From Brachycybe producta (taxonomy: Eukaryota; Arthropoda; Diplopoda; Playtdesmida; Andrognathidae): a stretch of 64,000 nt of DNA. The notes beneath the pieces were generated by a model. That model was not told the origin of the DNA, searched no databases, and was given only the letters and a program-made list of their open reading frames with translations. Where the stretch lies: contig JAUPFP010000074.1 of the NCBI GenBank assembly GCA_036925085.1, positions 125,001 through 189,000 of the forward strand, in the 5' to 3' direction. Of this stretch, positions 45,786-57,327 are shown piece by piece. The position numbers and the translations under genes are program-made. Each line of letters starts with the position of its first letter. Positions within the stretch are counted from its first letter, which is position 1.

Positions 45786-47120
45786 AAGTTAAAAATAGAA
45801 TCTGGGTCAATCGGTACCTATGAGTACCGAGTGGCCCAGAAGCTACAAAATACAAGGTGCATACAAAGTTTCAACACCCAAAACAAACGGCACTAAATTA
45901 ATAAAAAACTGGCGGGCCCCAAAACGTATCCCTCCCCCGACTAAGCAGGAAGTACACCTACTTCACAAGAAAAGAAAACTTGAAATTAAAAACTTAAAAT
46001 TCCACAAGCCTCCCTCAAGATTAAAATTATCTAAAACCCAGGGTTTGGGGTAACAACAATATCACAATCATCGAAAACGCTTTAAAAATAAATTTTGATT
46101 AAATATCACAGGTTTCAGGATAATAATAATTTCTAGAAAAGAAAACAAATAATCGTGCTGCTGATCCGGCAATGATTCTGCTCCCTCGGAAATCTCAGGA
46201 CTCACTGGTTGCCAACACCTGGCGACTCGGGACTTGTTCCAGGCTCGGTTGGTGTTGGGTCGAGACAACGTCTATTGCTTAACTTCGAGATGGCCATGGC
46301 TGGTCGAGGCGGTGAGGTTTCTTGATTCTGGCAGAGGTCTTCTTCGGTGAAGGGCATTGAGATCTGATCCAGTTTTCCAGCTCTGGATCACTAGGTCTCG
46401 ATATCAATGATGTGTTCATTTGTGTTCCTTTTCCCTGTCGTCGTCTTCTTCGGCCACCTCATCTCCTAATTCAGGGCTCTTACATTTCTTGGAAGGTTGC
46501 CTGAATCCTGCTTATTTTTCAGAGACGACGGGGCATTGCTGCCATATGTCTTCTCTGCAATGGCGGCATCTTCATCTTCGAGGATTATGATGTCTTCATT
46601 ACAAAAGACTAAAAGGTCTATAGCCTCGCTGCTGTTTGATTCTTCTTCAGATGACCGTTTTTTTTTTTAGAAATAAACTTTTTATCACTTGACAGCTTAG
46701 AAATTTGTGAAACTTTTTTAAAACGTTTGACGTCTTTCACTTGTCGAAACATATTTGAAAGTGGCATCAACAATGGTGGATGCTTCCCCACGTGGTTCCA
46801 CGGGGTTGCCAAGTCTTAGTTCTGGGTAAAAAGAGGCGGAGCTAGTGACAACAACCGGTTTTTCTCGATCTTCTCTTTATTTCTTCCACCAGGTGGCGCC
46901 ACGAAATGCGGTAAATTTGAATTTATTCATTGTCTGGTGTCTCTCTCTGAGTTTTAGGGCTCAATTTGGTTGTTTTAACGCCAAAATTTCTCCCATTTTG
47001 GTGGTAAGTTAGTGTCTGCATAATTTTTCTTTGTCCCACCACGTGTTTGCACACAGGAATCCAATTGAGCTGTGTTTTAGGAGCAGTTTTCTTCGGTCTC
47101 CCGCGTTTTATCTTTGGCTG
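45786..47120. other. no gene recognised
   Basis: May contain the 3' LTR and flank of element E, but I could not find its termini. Short open stretches have no domain. Confidence 0.4.
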
Positions 47121-48726
47121 CTACAGTGGCATCTCCAGAGTCCCTTCTTCTTCTCTTTCAGGTTCAGTTTCGTCTTGCTGAGGCCCTTGGCTGGCATCAG
47201 GAGTGGCTTCTTCTTCACGATGGACTTCTGTATGAGATTCCTCAGGTAAGTCATTGTCTGCTTTGATACCATTGCTGTCAGTGTTGGATCCTTTTTTGGC
47301 ACTGGCATTTTCTTTGACATTGTTAGGTAATTTTGGCTGAGGGTCCCTCAGGTCATTGGCCTTGTAGTAGGGACTCATTTGTTGATTATTAACAGTATCT
47401 CATAGTCAAACCAGATCGAGTAACGTCCTCGATCTCGTAGACTAGATTGGTTAGCTTTTTGGTGACAAGGCAGAATTCTTTATATGGCCAGATTAGTTTC
47501 TGAGCCATTCCTGGCTTCGGCACACAATCTCTGATTAACATTTTCTGACCCGGTTTGTAATCCAGAATTATACGATGTTTCTGATCGTAATTACTATTCT
47601 GCGCCTCTTGGGCAGCTTCGATGTTTCTCTTAGCAGCATCCAAAGCTAGACCGAACTGCTCTGCTTCGGTTGTCATGGGCGGTGGCATGATAGGAGCACA
47701 TGGCATCATGTTGCCAAGCGTGGTCCTGGGCTTGTGCCCGAACATCAGTTGATAAGGTGAAAATTTTGTCGAGTTATATGCTACAATATTGTAGGTAATA
47801 GCATCACCTAATTTCCTCTTCCAATCAGCCTGTTGCTGAAGGACATCCAAACGACGTTTTACAACATCCATTACGGTGTGATTTGTCCTCTCTGCAAACC
47901 CATCAGCTTGTGTATGATAGGCTGACATTGCGGCGTGCTGGATTGCATATGACTTGAAAAACACTTGAGTCTCGTTACTGAAGAATCGGGGCCCTCGATC
48001 AGTGATGATCTTCTGAGGAACTCCAAACCTATTCACAATTTGGTTCTTGACGAAGGCATATGCTGCCTATCTTGCCACTGCTTTGGTGATGCAATACTTC
48101 ATAGTGTAGTCAACTGCAATCAGAATATGCTGGACACCTCCAAATGATTTTGGAAGACGACCCACATAGTCCATTTCCCAACACTCTGTCGGATTTCCAA
48201 CAATGATTGATTGTAACAATCCAGGTACTTTTTGGTGTGATAGTTTGGTTCTCTGACAGATGTGGCACGACCTGATATATTCAGCGACATCGGTTTTCAT
48301 CGTTTTCCAGTAGAATCGCTTCTCGATTCTTTTCATAGTTTTGGTAAAACCGAAATGTCCAGCCTCAGGCACATCATGGAGCATCTCGAGAATTCCTATT
48401 CTCAGTTGTCGGGGCACAGTACATGTTAGTACTGGCACGGTTTCTTCATACTTAATGTGGTACAAAACGCTATCCACTATCGCAGATTTCTTGTGATAGG
48501 GATGCAGTCGATCTTTTTGGAGTGATTCTTTGATGAGGAGAATTTCTTCATCAAGAAATTGCTCCCGCTTCCACTGGAAATCGTTGAAGACAGTAAAGAT
48601 GTGAAGGTCTTCAAGAGCTTCCATCTCTCTAATCTTCTGCTTCCAATTAGCAGGAATGTTATTCTCGTAACGTGATACACAATCGGCATCCATGTGCATT
48701 TTACCTTTTGATTTGATTTGATAAAT
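47121..48726 (-). pseudogene. pol: element E RNase H end, integrase and tail
   Basis: From 48,726: RNase H end (KGKMHMDADCVSRY); integrase zinc domain (HDVPEAGHFGFTK ... CHICQRTK); core with D in CWEMDYVGRLP, D in ITDRGPRFFSN and E in YHTQADGFAERTNHTV; C-terminal domain with LVYEIEDVTRSG; acidic tail. One in-frame TAG at 48,064-48,066 and a frame change at 47,389 break it. Confidence 0.88.
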
Positions 48727-50687
48727 TACTCTGCAAGCAGCCATAAAGGCCTATGGCAGAGGGACAAGAGTCCAAGTGCAGCATAGAAAATGCATTGTCA
48801 AAACCAGAAAATATAAAACCCTATTGATATAAACCCAACAACAATTTCAATATTTTTTAATGCTGCAAATATATGCATTGTCAAAACAAAACAAAATTAT
48901 GACTCCCATAAAATACGTTTTTCCTGCACAAAATCCCCAGCAAGCGAGTTCCATTGTCGAATCGCCCTAGGGACAAATGACCAGTAATAAGAATCTGTTC
49001 GTGCAAAAATCTCTCCAACTTTGTTAAAGTGGTCACCCCTACCCAAATATAATGCCCTGCAAAGTTTACTTGAAGTAGGTTTAGGGCAAGAGCCTTCTAG
49101 CATTCGATTAAAGATATTAAGACTAAAATCTGAACGTCTTGCAAGTAAACTATCCCAACCAAGCTCTGAAAGCATTTTAGTTACACTGTCAGCATATCCA
49201 TATTTACCACAAACAAACCTAGCAGCCCTGCATTGGACCATTTCTATAGAGTGAGCTAAGTCTTCAGTGTGGGGATTCCACACGGAGCTGCAGTATTCTA
49301 GACGGGGACGTACTAATGATTGATATGCTATACATTTTACCTCCCTGGGACACCTTCTTAGAATGCGTTGACTAAACATAAGCATCTGCATAGACTTGGA
49401 AATAATCTGTTCGACATGCAGCTTCCAAGAAAGCTTAGTTGTAATCGTTACCCCCAAATATTTATAAGAATCTACGTTATTAAGTGGAATGGCCCCTATT
49501 CTATATGGAAATATTATTGGATTCCTTCCCCTACCTACCCTCATTACACAACATTTTCCCTTATTAAGTTGAAGTTGCCATTTAGAACACCATGCCTCTA
49601 TTGCTTTCAAGTCACTATCAATAATATGGCAATCATTGTCAGAGGTAACCTCACGATAAATTATTGTATCATCTACAAATAGACGGCAATTTCTGCTAAC
49701 TTGACTGGACCCAACACACTACCCTGAGGAACCCCTGATGTAACCCCTATCCAGTCAGATTCAGACCCACCTGCAACAACCCTTTGTTTCCTATCACTCA
49801 AAAAAGAATGCACCCATTTATACACCTGTTCACCCAATCCATACCCACTAATTTTTGTCATTAGTTTTGAGTGAGAAACTGTGTCAAATGCCTTGCAGAG
49901 ATCAAGAAAAACCAAATCTATCTGACTGCCTTTGTCTAAAATTTTCTGAAGGTCATCAACTAAAAGAATAAGCTGGGTTTCACATGAACGCCCCCTAAGA
50001 AACCCATGCTGGTTATCACACAAAAGATTGTTTTCCATAAGAAAATTCATTGAGGAGGAATATATAATATGTTCAAGGACCTTGCAAACTATCGAGGTTA
50101 AAGACACGGGTCTGTAATTAGTTACCTGAGACTTGTCTCCTGATTTAAAAATTGGACTAACATTAGCTAATTTCCACATATCTGGTACAATACCTACATC
50201 TAAACTCTGTTGAAAAATTAACTGAAGGTATGGACCCAACTCTTGTGCAAGATTTTTTAAAATGATAGCATACATCCCATCTGGACCACAGGTTTTATTT
50301 GAGTCTAATTTTAGAAGTTGCTTGACTATCCCATCTGCAGTTATTACAATTTGATCCATACAAAGAGATGTTGAAGGAAAACCCTTATGTGGTATGCCAT
50401 CATCAATTGTGAAGACCTTCTTGTATTGTTCATTTAATAAGGCAGCTTTCCCTACTGGATCTGAAACAAGCTTCCCATTTGTGTCAACCAGAGAAGGAAT
50501 AGATTCTCTACTTCGCCTAGAGTTCTTGATGTAACGCCAAAATAGTTTTGGGTCCGTTTTTAACCATTCCCCAAGCGTTTCTGTTTTAAAATTATCGTGA
50601 GCTAACAAGATTTCCCGTTTTGCTGCTGTGCATGCAATACAGAATTCATTGCAATTCACTAATTTTGGGTGATTTCTAGCCCTGTAA
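48727..50687 (-). mobile_element. CR1-like LINE family X, copy 1
   Basis: 5'-truncated LINE inserted in E's RNase H. The gypsy reading EVVY and IKSKGKM lies on either side. RT with ANVSPIFKSGDKSQVTNYRP, VFLDLCKAFDTVSH, SGVPQGSVLGP. A deletion of about 34 nt near 49,712 relative to copy 3 shifts the frame, and the catalytic motif reads FVDD instead of FADD. C-terminal part at 48,897-49,610 (RPRLEYCSSVWNPH, RAIRQWNSLAGDFV). 3' UTR of ~160 bp ends AGAGTAATTT next to ATCAAATCAAATC. Confidence 0.88.
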
Positions 50688-51240
50688 ACTACTTCATAGT
50701 TGTATGGTTGTAGTTTCATTCACCATTTACCCAATCGGCCATCAAGATGCTGTGCTGTTTCTAGGTAACACATGGCCTTATGATTGGTAAATCTAGAACT
50801 TTCGGTTAAAAATGTATGGGCGTGCTTTTTCGATGCCACAGGCAATGGCGAGACACTCTTTTTCGGTAGTCCCATAGTTTCGTTCAGCCCTCTGGAGTTT
50901 TCGGCTGTAATATCCTAGAACTCCAGGTTTCTTTCGTCCTTTCGATACTGATAAATTATGATGCCAATTTGGTAGTCACATGCATTGGTATGCAAGGCAA
51001 TTTCTGCCTCCGGATCATACAAAGTTAGAATTGGAGCAGAGCATAGAGCCTTTTTCAGACTATTGAAAGGGACCTCTCAGTCGTCAGTCCATTTGAAGTC
51101 CAGGTCCTTCGTGACGAGGGCTTGCATGGATTTGGCGATTTTGGAGTAATTTTCGATGAAACGGTTGTAGTAGCCGATCAATCACAGGAAGCTTCTCACA
51201 TCAGTCACGTTTTTAGGGGTGGAAATCCTTGGATGGTCTG
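50688..51240 (-). pseudogene. pol: element E RT thumb and RNase H fragment
   Basis: On - from 51,210: VRSFL, then stop, then LIGYYNRFIENYSKIAKSM; FKWTD; ILTLYDPEAEIALHTNA (RNase H start); ending MKLQPYNYEVVY at LINE copy 1. Several stops. Upstream RT fingers and palm, with the YxDD box, are gone. Confidence 0.8.
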
Positions 51241-51243
51241 TAC

Positions 51244-51775
51244 CTGTGTGTCCAATGCAGGGCTGCTAGGTTTGTTTGTGGTAAATATGGATATGCCGAC
51301 AGTGTAACTAAAATGCTTTCAGAGCTTGGTTGGGATAGTTTACTTGCAAGACGTTCAGATTTTAGTCTTAATATCTTTAATCGAATGCTAGAAGGCTCTT
51401 GCCCTAAACCTACTTCAAGTAAACTTTGCAGGGCATTATATTTGGGTAGGGGTGACCACTCTAACAAAGTTGAAGAGATTTTTGCACAAACAAATTCTTA
51501 TTACTGGTCATTTGTCCCTAGGGTGATTCTACAATGGAACTCGCTTGCTGGGGATTTTGTGCAGGAAAAACGTATTTTATGGGAGTCATAATTTTGTTTT
51601 ATTTTGACAATGCATATATTTGCAGCATTAAAAAATATTGAAATTGTCGTTGGGTTTATATCAATAGGGTTTTATATTTTCTGGTTTTGACAATGCATTT
51701 TCTATGCTGCACTTGGACTCTTGTCCCTCTGCCATAGGCCTTTATGGCTGCTTGCAGAGTAATTTTTCAAATTCA
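51244..51775 (+). mobile_element. LINE family X, copy 2 (3' end)
   Basis: Last ~115 codons of the LINE protein (CRAARFVCGKYGYADSVTKM to QEKRILWES, then TAA) and the 3' UTR, ending AGAGTAATTTTTCAAATTCA. Opposite orientation to copy 1. It lies where E's protease and most of RT should be. Confidence 0.9.
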
Positions 51776-52023
51776 AAAAATTCAAATAACTCACGACCTC
51801 CAAGGTTCACACGAACTTTGGGTGCCATCTGCTCATCTTCTTGTTGGATCTGAAATTCACGAGGGGTGACAGTCTCAGTCAACTTTGTCCAAACATCTTG
51901 TATTGTCTTTGAACAACACAGGTTTTGCAACCTATGGAGAAGACTAGACTGCAGTCGAACCCATAAGGACATTAACGTCATTTTCAAAATTAAAGGGTAA
52001 ACATCTGTACAGAACTGGGTCAA
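51776..52023 (-). pseudogene. pol: element E gag-pol junction / protease edge
   Basis: Reads KLTETVTPREFQIQQ, then MAPKVRVNLGGRE, which resembles the strand just before a retrotransposon protease active site. The DTG itself is missing because LINE copy 2 begins here. Confidence 0.5.
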
Positions 52024-52467
52024 CCCTATCTACGATTGTACAGAGGGACGACAAAGTTCTGTACCACTACATAAAAAATGAGCCAGAATTGCTCTTGGTT
52101 GGATGGTTTCAGCCCCCCAACTAAGCTTGAAGTTTGTCACTGAACTTCACCAACTTCACCCTTCAGTGATTGCACTTAATAAACTTTATAAAAATATACA
52201 AAAAAACTATGCATAAAGACCTTAATATTTTTTAACTTACTAAAAAGAACTCTACAGAAAAACAATTATTCTGACTAAAAATTCTTAACTACTTAAAAAA
52301 ACGAAAATTTGAAAATAAATTTTCTTTCTCAAATTACGTCTGGATCTTCATTGCTTCCTCGACGTAGGGTGGAACTGGTTCTCGTCAGTTTTCTTTTATC
52401 TCTTGGTCTTGCTTCTTATGGGTCCAGGTCGAGATGGCCATCTGGGTCCCTGGATCCTGGTTCTGCT

Positions 52468-53260
52468 TCAGTTGATAAGGTGTGGAAGTCTTTCAGCATC
52501 TGTAACCAGTCCGGAGTCATCTTTCAGACTTCTTGATTTTTCCTCAGAGGTTATCTGCTTTTTGTGATGTTGACTCGTCTGTTGAGTGTCAGCCTTTTCA
52601 AGCGTGTTCGACATCTTGTCTTGTCCGGTTGAACTCTTTGGTTGACTCTCTTGGTTTGTTTGACTTTGTTGATCCAGCTGGCTTGTGCCCATTTTGGTTG
52701 TATGTCCAGCCGTTGTCTTGTAAACCAATTCCTTTTCGTCCACGAGTTCACCTTCTGTTTGGGTACGGAAATGAACATACTCATGAAAATGATCTTTTGG
52801 TGCTCCATAGAGATGTCTCCTCAATGCTCGTAGCAGACTCTTTCTTAGAGTTGCTATAAGCAAGTGTTGCTGATGCCTCTCAATTAATTTGCGATTCATG
52901 CGAACCTTCTACTCTGGCAGGAGGAACTCAGCAAAAATTCCCTCCTTCCAAAGCAGAGCAGAAGCATGCCAAGCATTTGATTGCTTTTTCACTTCCTCAA
53001 GAGCCCTGTAAAGTGCCTGCATCACTGCAAAAAATTCCATTGTGTTGGCAATATCTTCAAATTTTTTCATGTAGAGAAGGATATTTATATCACCTTCATA
53101 CTTCGGAAATCCCTGCAGTGGATGAAGTGAATTCTTCTCGCAGACTAGCATAGGTCCCAGGTATGGTGTCCATCTTGTTGCATCATCCAGACCAGGCTTG
53201 CACCCGGGTTTAGCCGATTTTCTTCACTTGTGAGGTCTTCTCTTCGCTGATCTTATTTGA
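52468..53260 (-). pseudogene. gag: element E Gag (degraded)
   Basis: Segments typical of retrotransposon Gag: LQGFPKYEGDINILLYMKKF, ANTMEF, AWHASALLWKEGI, ALRRHLYGAPKDHFHEYVHF. At least one stop and one frame change separate two pieces (52,909-53,151 and 52,468-52,899). Gln/Ser/Thr-rich C-terminus. No zinc knuckle seen. Confidence 0.75.
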
Positions 53261-53412
53261 TGACTGTGATTATTGACTTGGGTCTAAAAGAAATTGCAGG
53301 TGGACAAGGTGATGAAGATACTTTTCTTGGTGGCAACTGAACCAAGATCGGTCCTGGCAGCACCAACTGCAAGTGACCATGGCCCTAAGAGTATCAATCC
53401 GCCACTTCGATA

Positions 53413-54243
53413 TGAGTCAGAAGTGTAAGGGTGATTTATGTGGGTATAATTAATTAATTCCCTTACCTAAGAAAACTCCAGTGAGGCAAAATAATTATTT
53501 AAATTATTATTTAATATAACAAAACAAATAAAATATATTAATATTAACAGCTGTTAAATTTACAAAATAAAACTAACAAACAAATTACAGTTTCTAATAA
53601 TTAATAACGGCTTCAAAAACATAATTAAATGGCCCATAAAAAAGATAGAAATAAGACTTTAAGTGCCTGTAAGTCTAGAGGAAGTACAACTTCAACTCAA
53701 CAAGACATTAACCAGTAAATGGCATCAAACGTGGAGGTAGAGTGTTCATGCAAACCCAGTGTTATTCCTTGATGAATCCAATGCAACCAGAATGTAGTTA
53801 AAATAGTTCATTTGATGATTATGATGAAAAAGGCATGGCACTATATAAATAATGCACTGATGGAAACTGCTTTGATGATACACATACACTGATGACTAGT
53901 ATGAAGGCAAATGATGACCAAGCATTATATGCAATTGGTAATAATGAGTAGTTCCAACAGTTAAAAGGTGAACTGTTCCAACAGTTAAAAGGTGAACTGG
54001 TCCAATGGTTACTGCTAACCCCCTCCACACTGCCAGAAGCAAGAAGAATGATCTAGGAAGAATGATGCAGCTCCTTTTATACCCAGGAGCTGTCAAAGAA
54101 TGCTACCATGTGACTCATAAGTATTCAAAAATAAAACATTCCAAAAACAAAACATTTCAAAGGTTACTAAAACCCAAGGTAAAAAATCAATTAATTACCT
54201 CACTGGAATTTAACCTATGTGTTGGTTATTCATGACCTCACAT
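53413..54243 (-). mobile_element. element F 3' LTR (right end firm, left end tentative)
   Basis: On - it starts TGTGAGGTCATGAATAACC right after a purine tract (CAGAGAGGGTATA). The far end near CTTCTGACTCA (53,413) is a guess. It contains a 24-bp tandem pair with AACAGTTAAAAGGTGAACT at 53,950-53,998. Confidence 0.55.
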
Positions 54244-54283
54244 ATACCCTCTCTGTATTAAATTGATGACCCCATCAAAACTA

Positions 54284-55200
54284 CTATTTACTCTGCAACC
54301 GAGACCTGGTACTATATGGACTTAATTGCAATTGCACTTCACGAGATATCTTAACTCGCTTTGCTTTTTGGGCATTCGAAGTACTAGCTTCACTGTCCAG
54401 AACACGTTTTGATGATCGGACACTAACAGGCTCAGACTGATCGAAATCAGGTTGCAACTCAGAGTTTACAATTACCCAATCATCTTCCGATGAACTATTA
54501 CTGTCAGAATTTTCATGAGGTTGTTTACGCAAAATTATAGGAGGTAACTTTTCGACTTGTGAAACATCCTGTTTTAAAAAAGGATGATATTCGCGTAACT
54601 TAGAAACACGACATGAAAAAGTATTTCCCAATTCATCCTTTAACATATGAGATACTGGATTAATGTTACTTGTGATTTCATAGGGACCTTGAAAACGATC
54701 AAGCAATTTAGAATTTTTGGATGGTATTCTTTAATCTCTAACCAAAACTAAGGTACCCAAAGAAAAATGCATATCCCTATGATGTATATCATAATATTGC
54801 TTCTGTTCCTGCTGGGCTTGTAAAAGATTTTCCTTAACCCATGAATGTATTGTAGTAAAACCATATCTAAAATAATCAGTAACAGATACAGGATAGGGAT
54901 TAACAGAGGCCATATCGAAAGCAATACCAACCGGTCTAGGTTCACCACCATGCACCACTGCATAAGGAGAAATCTGCAAAGAACTATGAACAGCAGTATT
55001 GTATTCATATACTGCAAATGGAAGATACTCAGGCCGTTTGTGTGAAAATCCCCTGACAAGTTTAGCTAATAACTGTGAAATAGTTTTAACAGCATTCTCT
55101 GCCTGACCGTCACACTGTGGATTATATGCTGAGGTATTAATTTTTTTTGTTTCCATCAATTGTAACAACTCAGATACTATGTTACTAAAAAAGAAATTTG
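54284..55200 (-). pseudogene. pol: element F integrase C-terminal half and tail
   Basis: Reads SNIVSELLQLMETKKI, then YNPQCDGQAENAVKTI (the glutamate region of the catalytic core), an NTAVHSSLQISPYAVVHG segment, the GPYEI beta domain (LLDRFQGPYEITSNI ... VSKLREYHPF), and an acidic/basic tail. One in-frame stop (about 54,731). The first catalytic aspartate region is missing because LINE copy 3 is inserted upstream. A third gypsy lineage, distinct from A-D and E. Confidence 0.8.
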
Positions 55201-55204
55201 AATT

Positions 55205-56440
55205 TGAATTTGAAAAATTACTCTGCAAGCAGCCATAAAGGCCTATGGCAGAGGAACAAGAGTCCAAGTGCAGCATAGAAAATGCATTGTCAAAACCAGA
55301 AAATATAAAACCCTATTGATATAAACCCAACAACAATTTCAATATTTTTTAATGCTGCAAATATATGCATTGTCAAAACAAAACAAAATTATGACTCCCA
55401 TAAAATACGTTTTTCCTGCACAAAATCCCCAGCAAGCGAGTTCCATTGTCGAATTGCCCTAGGGACAAATGACCAGTAATAAGAATCTGTTCGTGCGAAA
55501 ATCTCTCCAACTTTGTTAGAGTGGTCACTCCTACCCAAATATAATGCCCTGCAAAGTTTACTTGAAGTAGATTTAGGGCAAGAGCCTTCTAGCATTCGAT
55601 TAAAGATATTAAGACAAAAATCTGAATGTCTTGCAAGTAAACTATCCCAACCAAGCTCTGAAAGCATTTTAGTTACACTGTTGGCATATTCATATTTACC
55701 ACAAACAAACCTAGCAGCCCTGCGTTGGACCATTTCTATAGAGTGAGCTAAGACTTCAGTGTGGGGATTCCACACAGAGCTGCAGTATTCTAGATGGGGA
55801 CGTACTAATGATTGATATGCTATACATTTTACCTCCCTGGGACACCTTCTTAGAACGCGTTGACTAAACCTAAGCATCTGCATAGACTTGGAAATAATCT
55901 GTTCTACATGCAGCTTCCAAGAAAGTTTAGCTGTAATCGTTACCCCCAAATATTTATAAGAATCTACATTATTAAGTGGAATGGCCCCTATTCTATATGG
56001 AAATATTATTGGATTCGTTCCCATAGCTACCCTCATTACACAACATTTCCCCTTATTAAGTTGAAGTTGCCATTTAGAACACCATGCCTCTATTGCTTTC
56101 AAGTCACTATCAATAATATGGCAATCATTGTCAGAGGTAACCTCACGATAAATTATTGTATCATCTGCAAATAGCCGGCAATTGCTGCTAACTTGACTGC
56201 TGAGGTCATTGATATATAAAAGAAACAGAAGCGGACCCAACACACTACCCTGAGGAACCCCTGGTGTAACCCCTATCCAGTCAGATTCAGACCCACCTGC
56301 AACAACCCTATGTTTCCTATCACTCAAAAAAGAATGCACCCATTTATACACCTGTTCACCCAAACCATACCGACTAATTTTTGTCATTAGTTTTGAGTGA
56401 GAAACTGTGTCAAATGCCTTGCAGAGATCAAGAAAAACCA
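55205..56440 (-). mobile_element. LINE family X, copy 3
   Basis: 5'-truncated inside RT (starts VFLDLCKAFDTVSH). Complete from there: PGVPQGSVLGPLLFLLYIND, catalytic FADD, thumb (YLGVTITAKLSW), C-terminus and stop at 55,389. The 3' UTR is as in copies 1 and 2, followed by TTCAAATTCAAATTC. The best-preserved copy; the ORF is uninterrupted for about 350 codons. Confidence 0.92.
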
Positions 56441-56521
56441 CACCGTCAACACCGTGTGTAGAGAGTCTCAGATTGAAGATTGTGTACACCAGACGTAGAC
56501 TTTCAGGTGCTGATTTTAAGA

Positions 56522-56790
56522 AGAGAAACTTAGAAAAAATCTAAGAACTTAGAAAAAATCTAAGAACTTAGAAAATATCTAAGAAGAACTTAGAAAATAT
56601 CTAAGAAGATTTTGGACTTAAAAAGAAGTTTTGTTTTGAGATTAAATGAAAAGTGAATCTATTGTTAGTTTTTATTGGAGTGTGGAAATAATATTTCATT
56701 ACTTGATTTGTGGAAATAATATTTCATTATTTGATTTGTGGAAGTAATTTTTCAGTGATTTTTCCAAATTCGGAATTTAATTATTAAATT
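56522..56790. repeat. short tandem repeats with CTTAGA...TCTAAG hairpins
   Basis: Four units of 19-22 bp, AACTTAGAAAAAATCTAAG, each a small palindrome (56,524-56,612). They are followed by three ~30-bp units with TTTGTGGAAATAATATTTCA (56,670-56,760). Confidence 0.75.
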
Positions 56791-57308
56791 AGTGAACGTG
56801 TTCATTTTTCTTAAATTCAAATTTTTTATCAAATTGGTGAAATGTAAATTTTCTTATTAAGATTTGAAACTTTGAAGTTGTGAATTCTACTAAGAAGTAC
56901 CTCAACCAAGACGTAATTCCTTTCCTCAAAAACTGATCCGTGATCTATAGGAAAACAACAAAGAAGCCATCTAAGGTAAGGTAACCTTTGATAATATTAA
57001 ATAGGCCATTTCATTTGGGGGAGGGGAACTTGGTTTTACGTAATCCACGGGATAGCTCTGTGAAAAAAAAAATAAAGGCAAAAGAAGAAAATCAAGGAAT
57101 ATCATGCCCAACCAGCACAACTCCCCATACCATACTGATTGAACTTAAAACCCATCCCCTACATAAGTCTTCAGTGACTGGGATGGTCAAACCCTAATCC
57201 CAATAGGTGCTATTTGGCTGAAAGGGGAATCACAGTACACCACTGTGATAGCCATGAAAATGGAAACTTACATACTGTTCTTATCGCGGACTCTTAGAAC
57301 TCTTATAA
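56791..57308 (-). other. possible 5' leader downstream of LTR G
   Basis: Follows the primer-binding site on the - strand. It contains a donor-like CAGTAT/GTAAGT near 57,270. No coding domain recognised before LINE copy 3. Confidence 0.4.
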
Positions 57309-57325
57309 CCTCCACGTGGTCGCCA
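57309..57325 (-). other. primer-binding site, tRNA-Arg-like
   Basis: TGGCGACCACGTGGAGG on -, two bases inside the LTR end. Its first 11 bases match the complement of an animal tRNA-Arg 3' end (CGTGGTCG plus CCA, from general knowledge). Confidence 0.55.
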
Positions 57326-57327
57326 AA

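Larger units (their letters stand above)
47121..53260 (-). mobile_element. gypsy element E, degraded and split by two LINEs
   Basis: In - strand order: gag (53,260-52,468), protease edge (52,023-51,776), LINE copy 2 (+ strand), RT thumb and RNase H (51,240-50,688), LINE copy 1, RNase H end and integrase (48,726-47,389), pol tail (47,378-47,121). AT-rich, a different family from A to D. LTRs not identified. The region 52,024-52,467 holds no recognisable domain. Confidence 0.8.
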
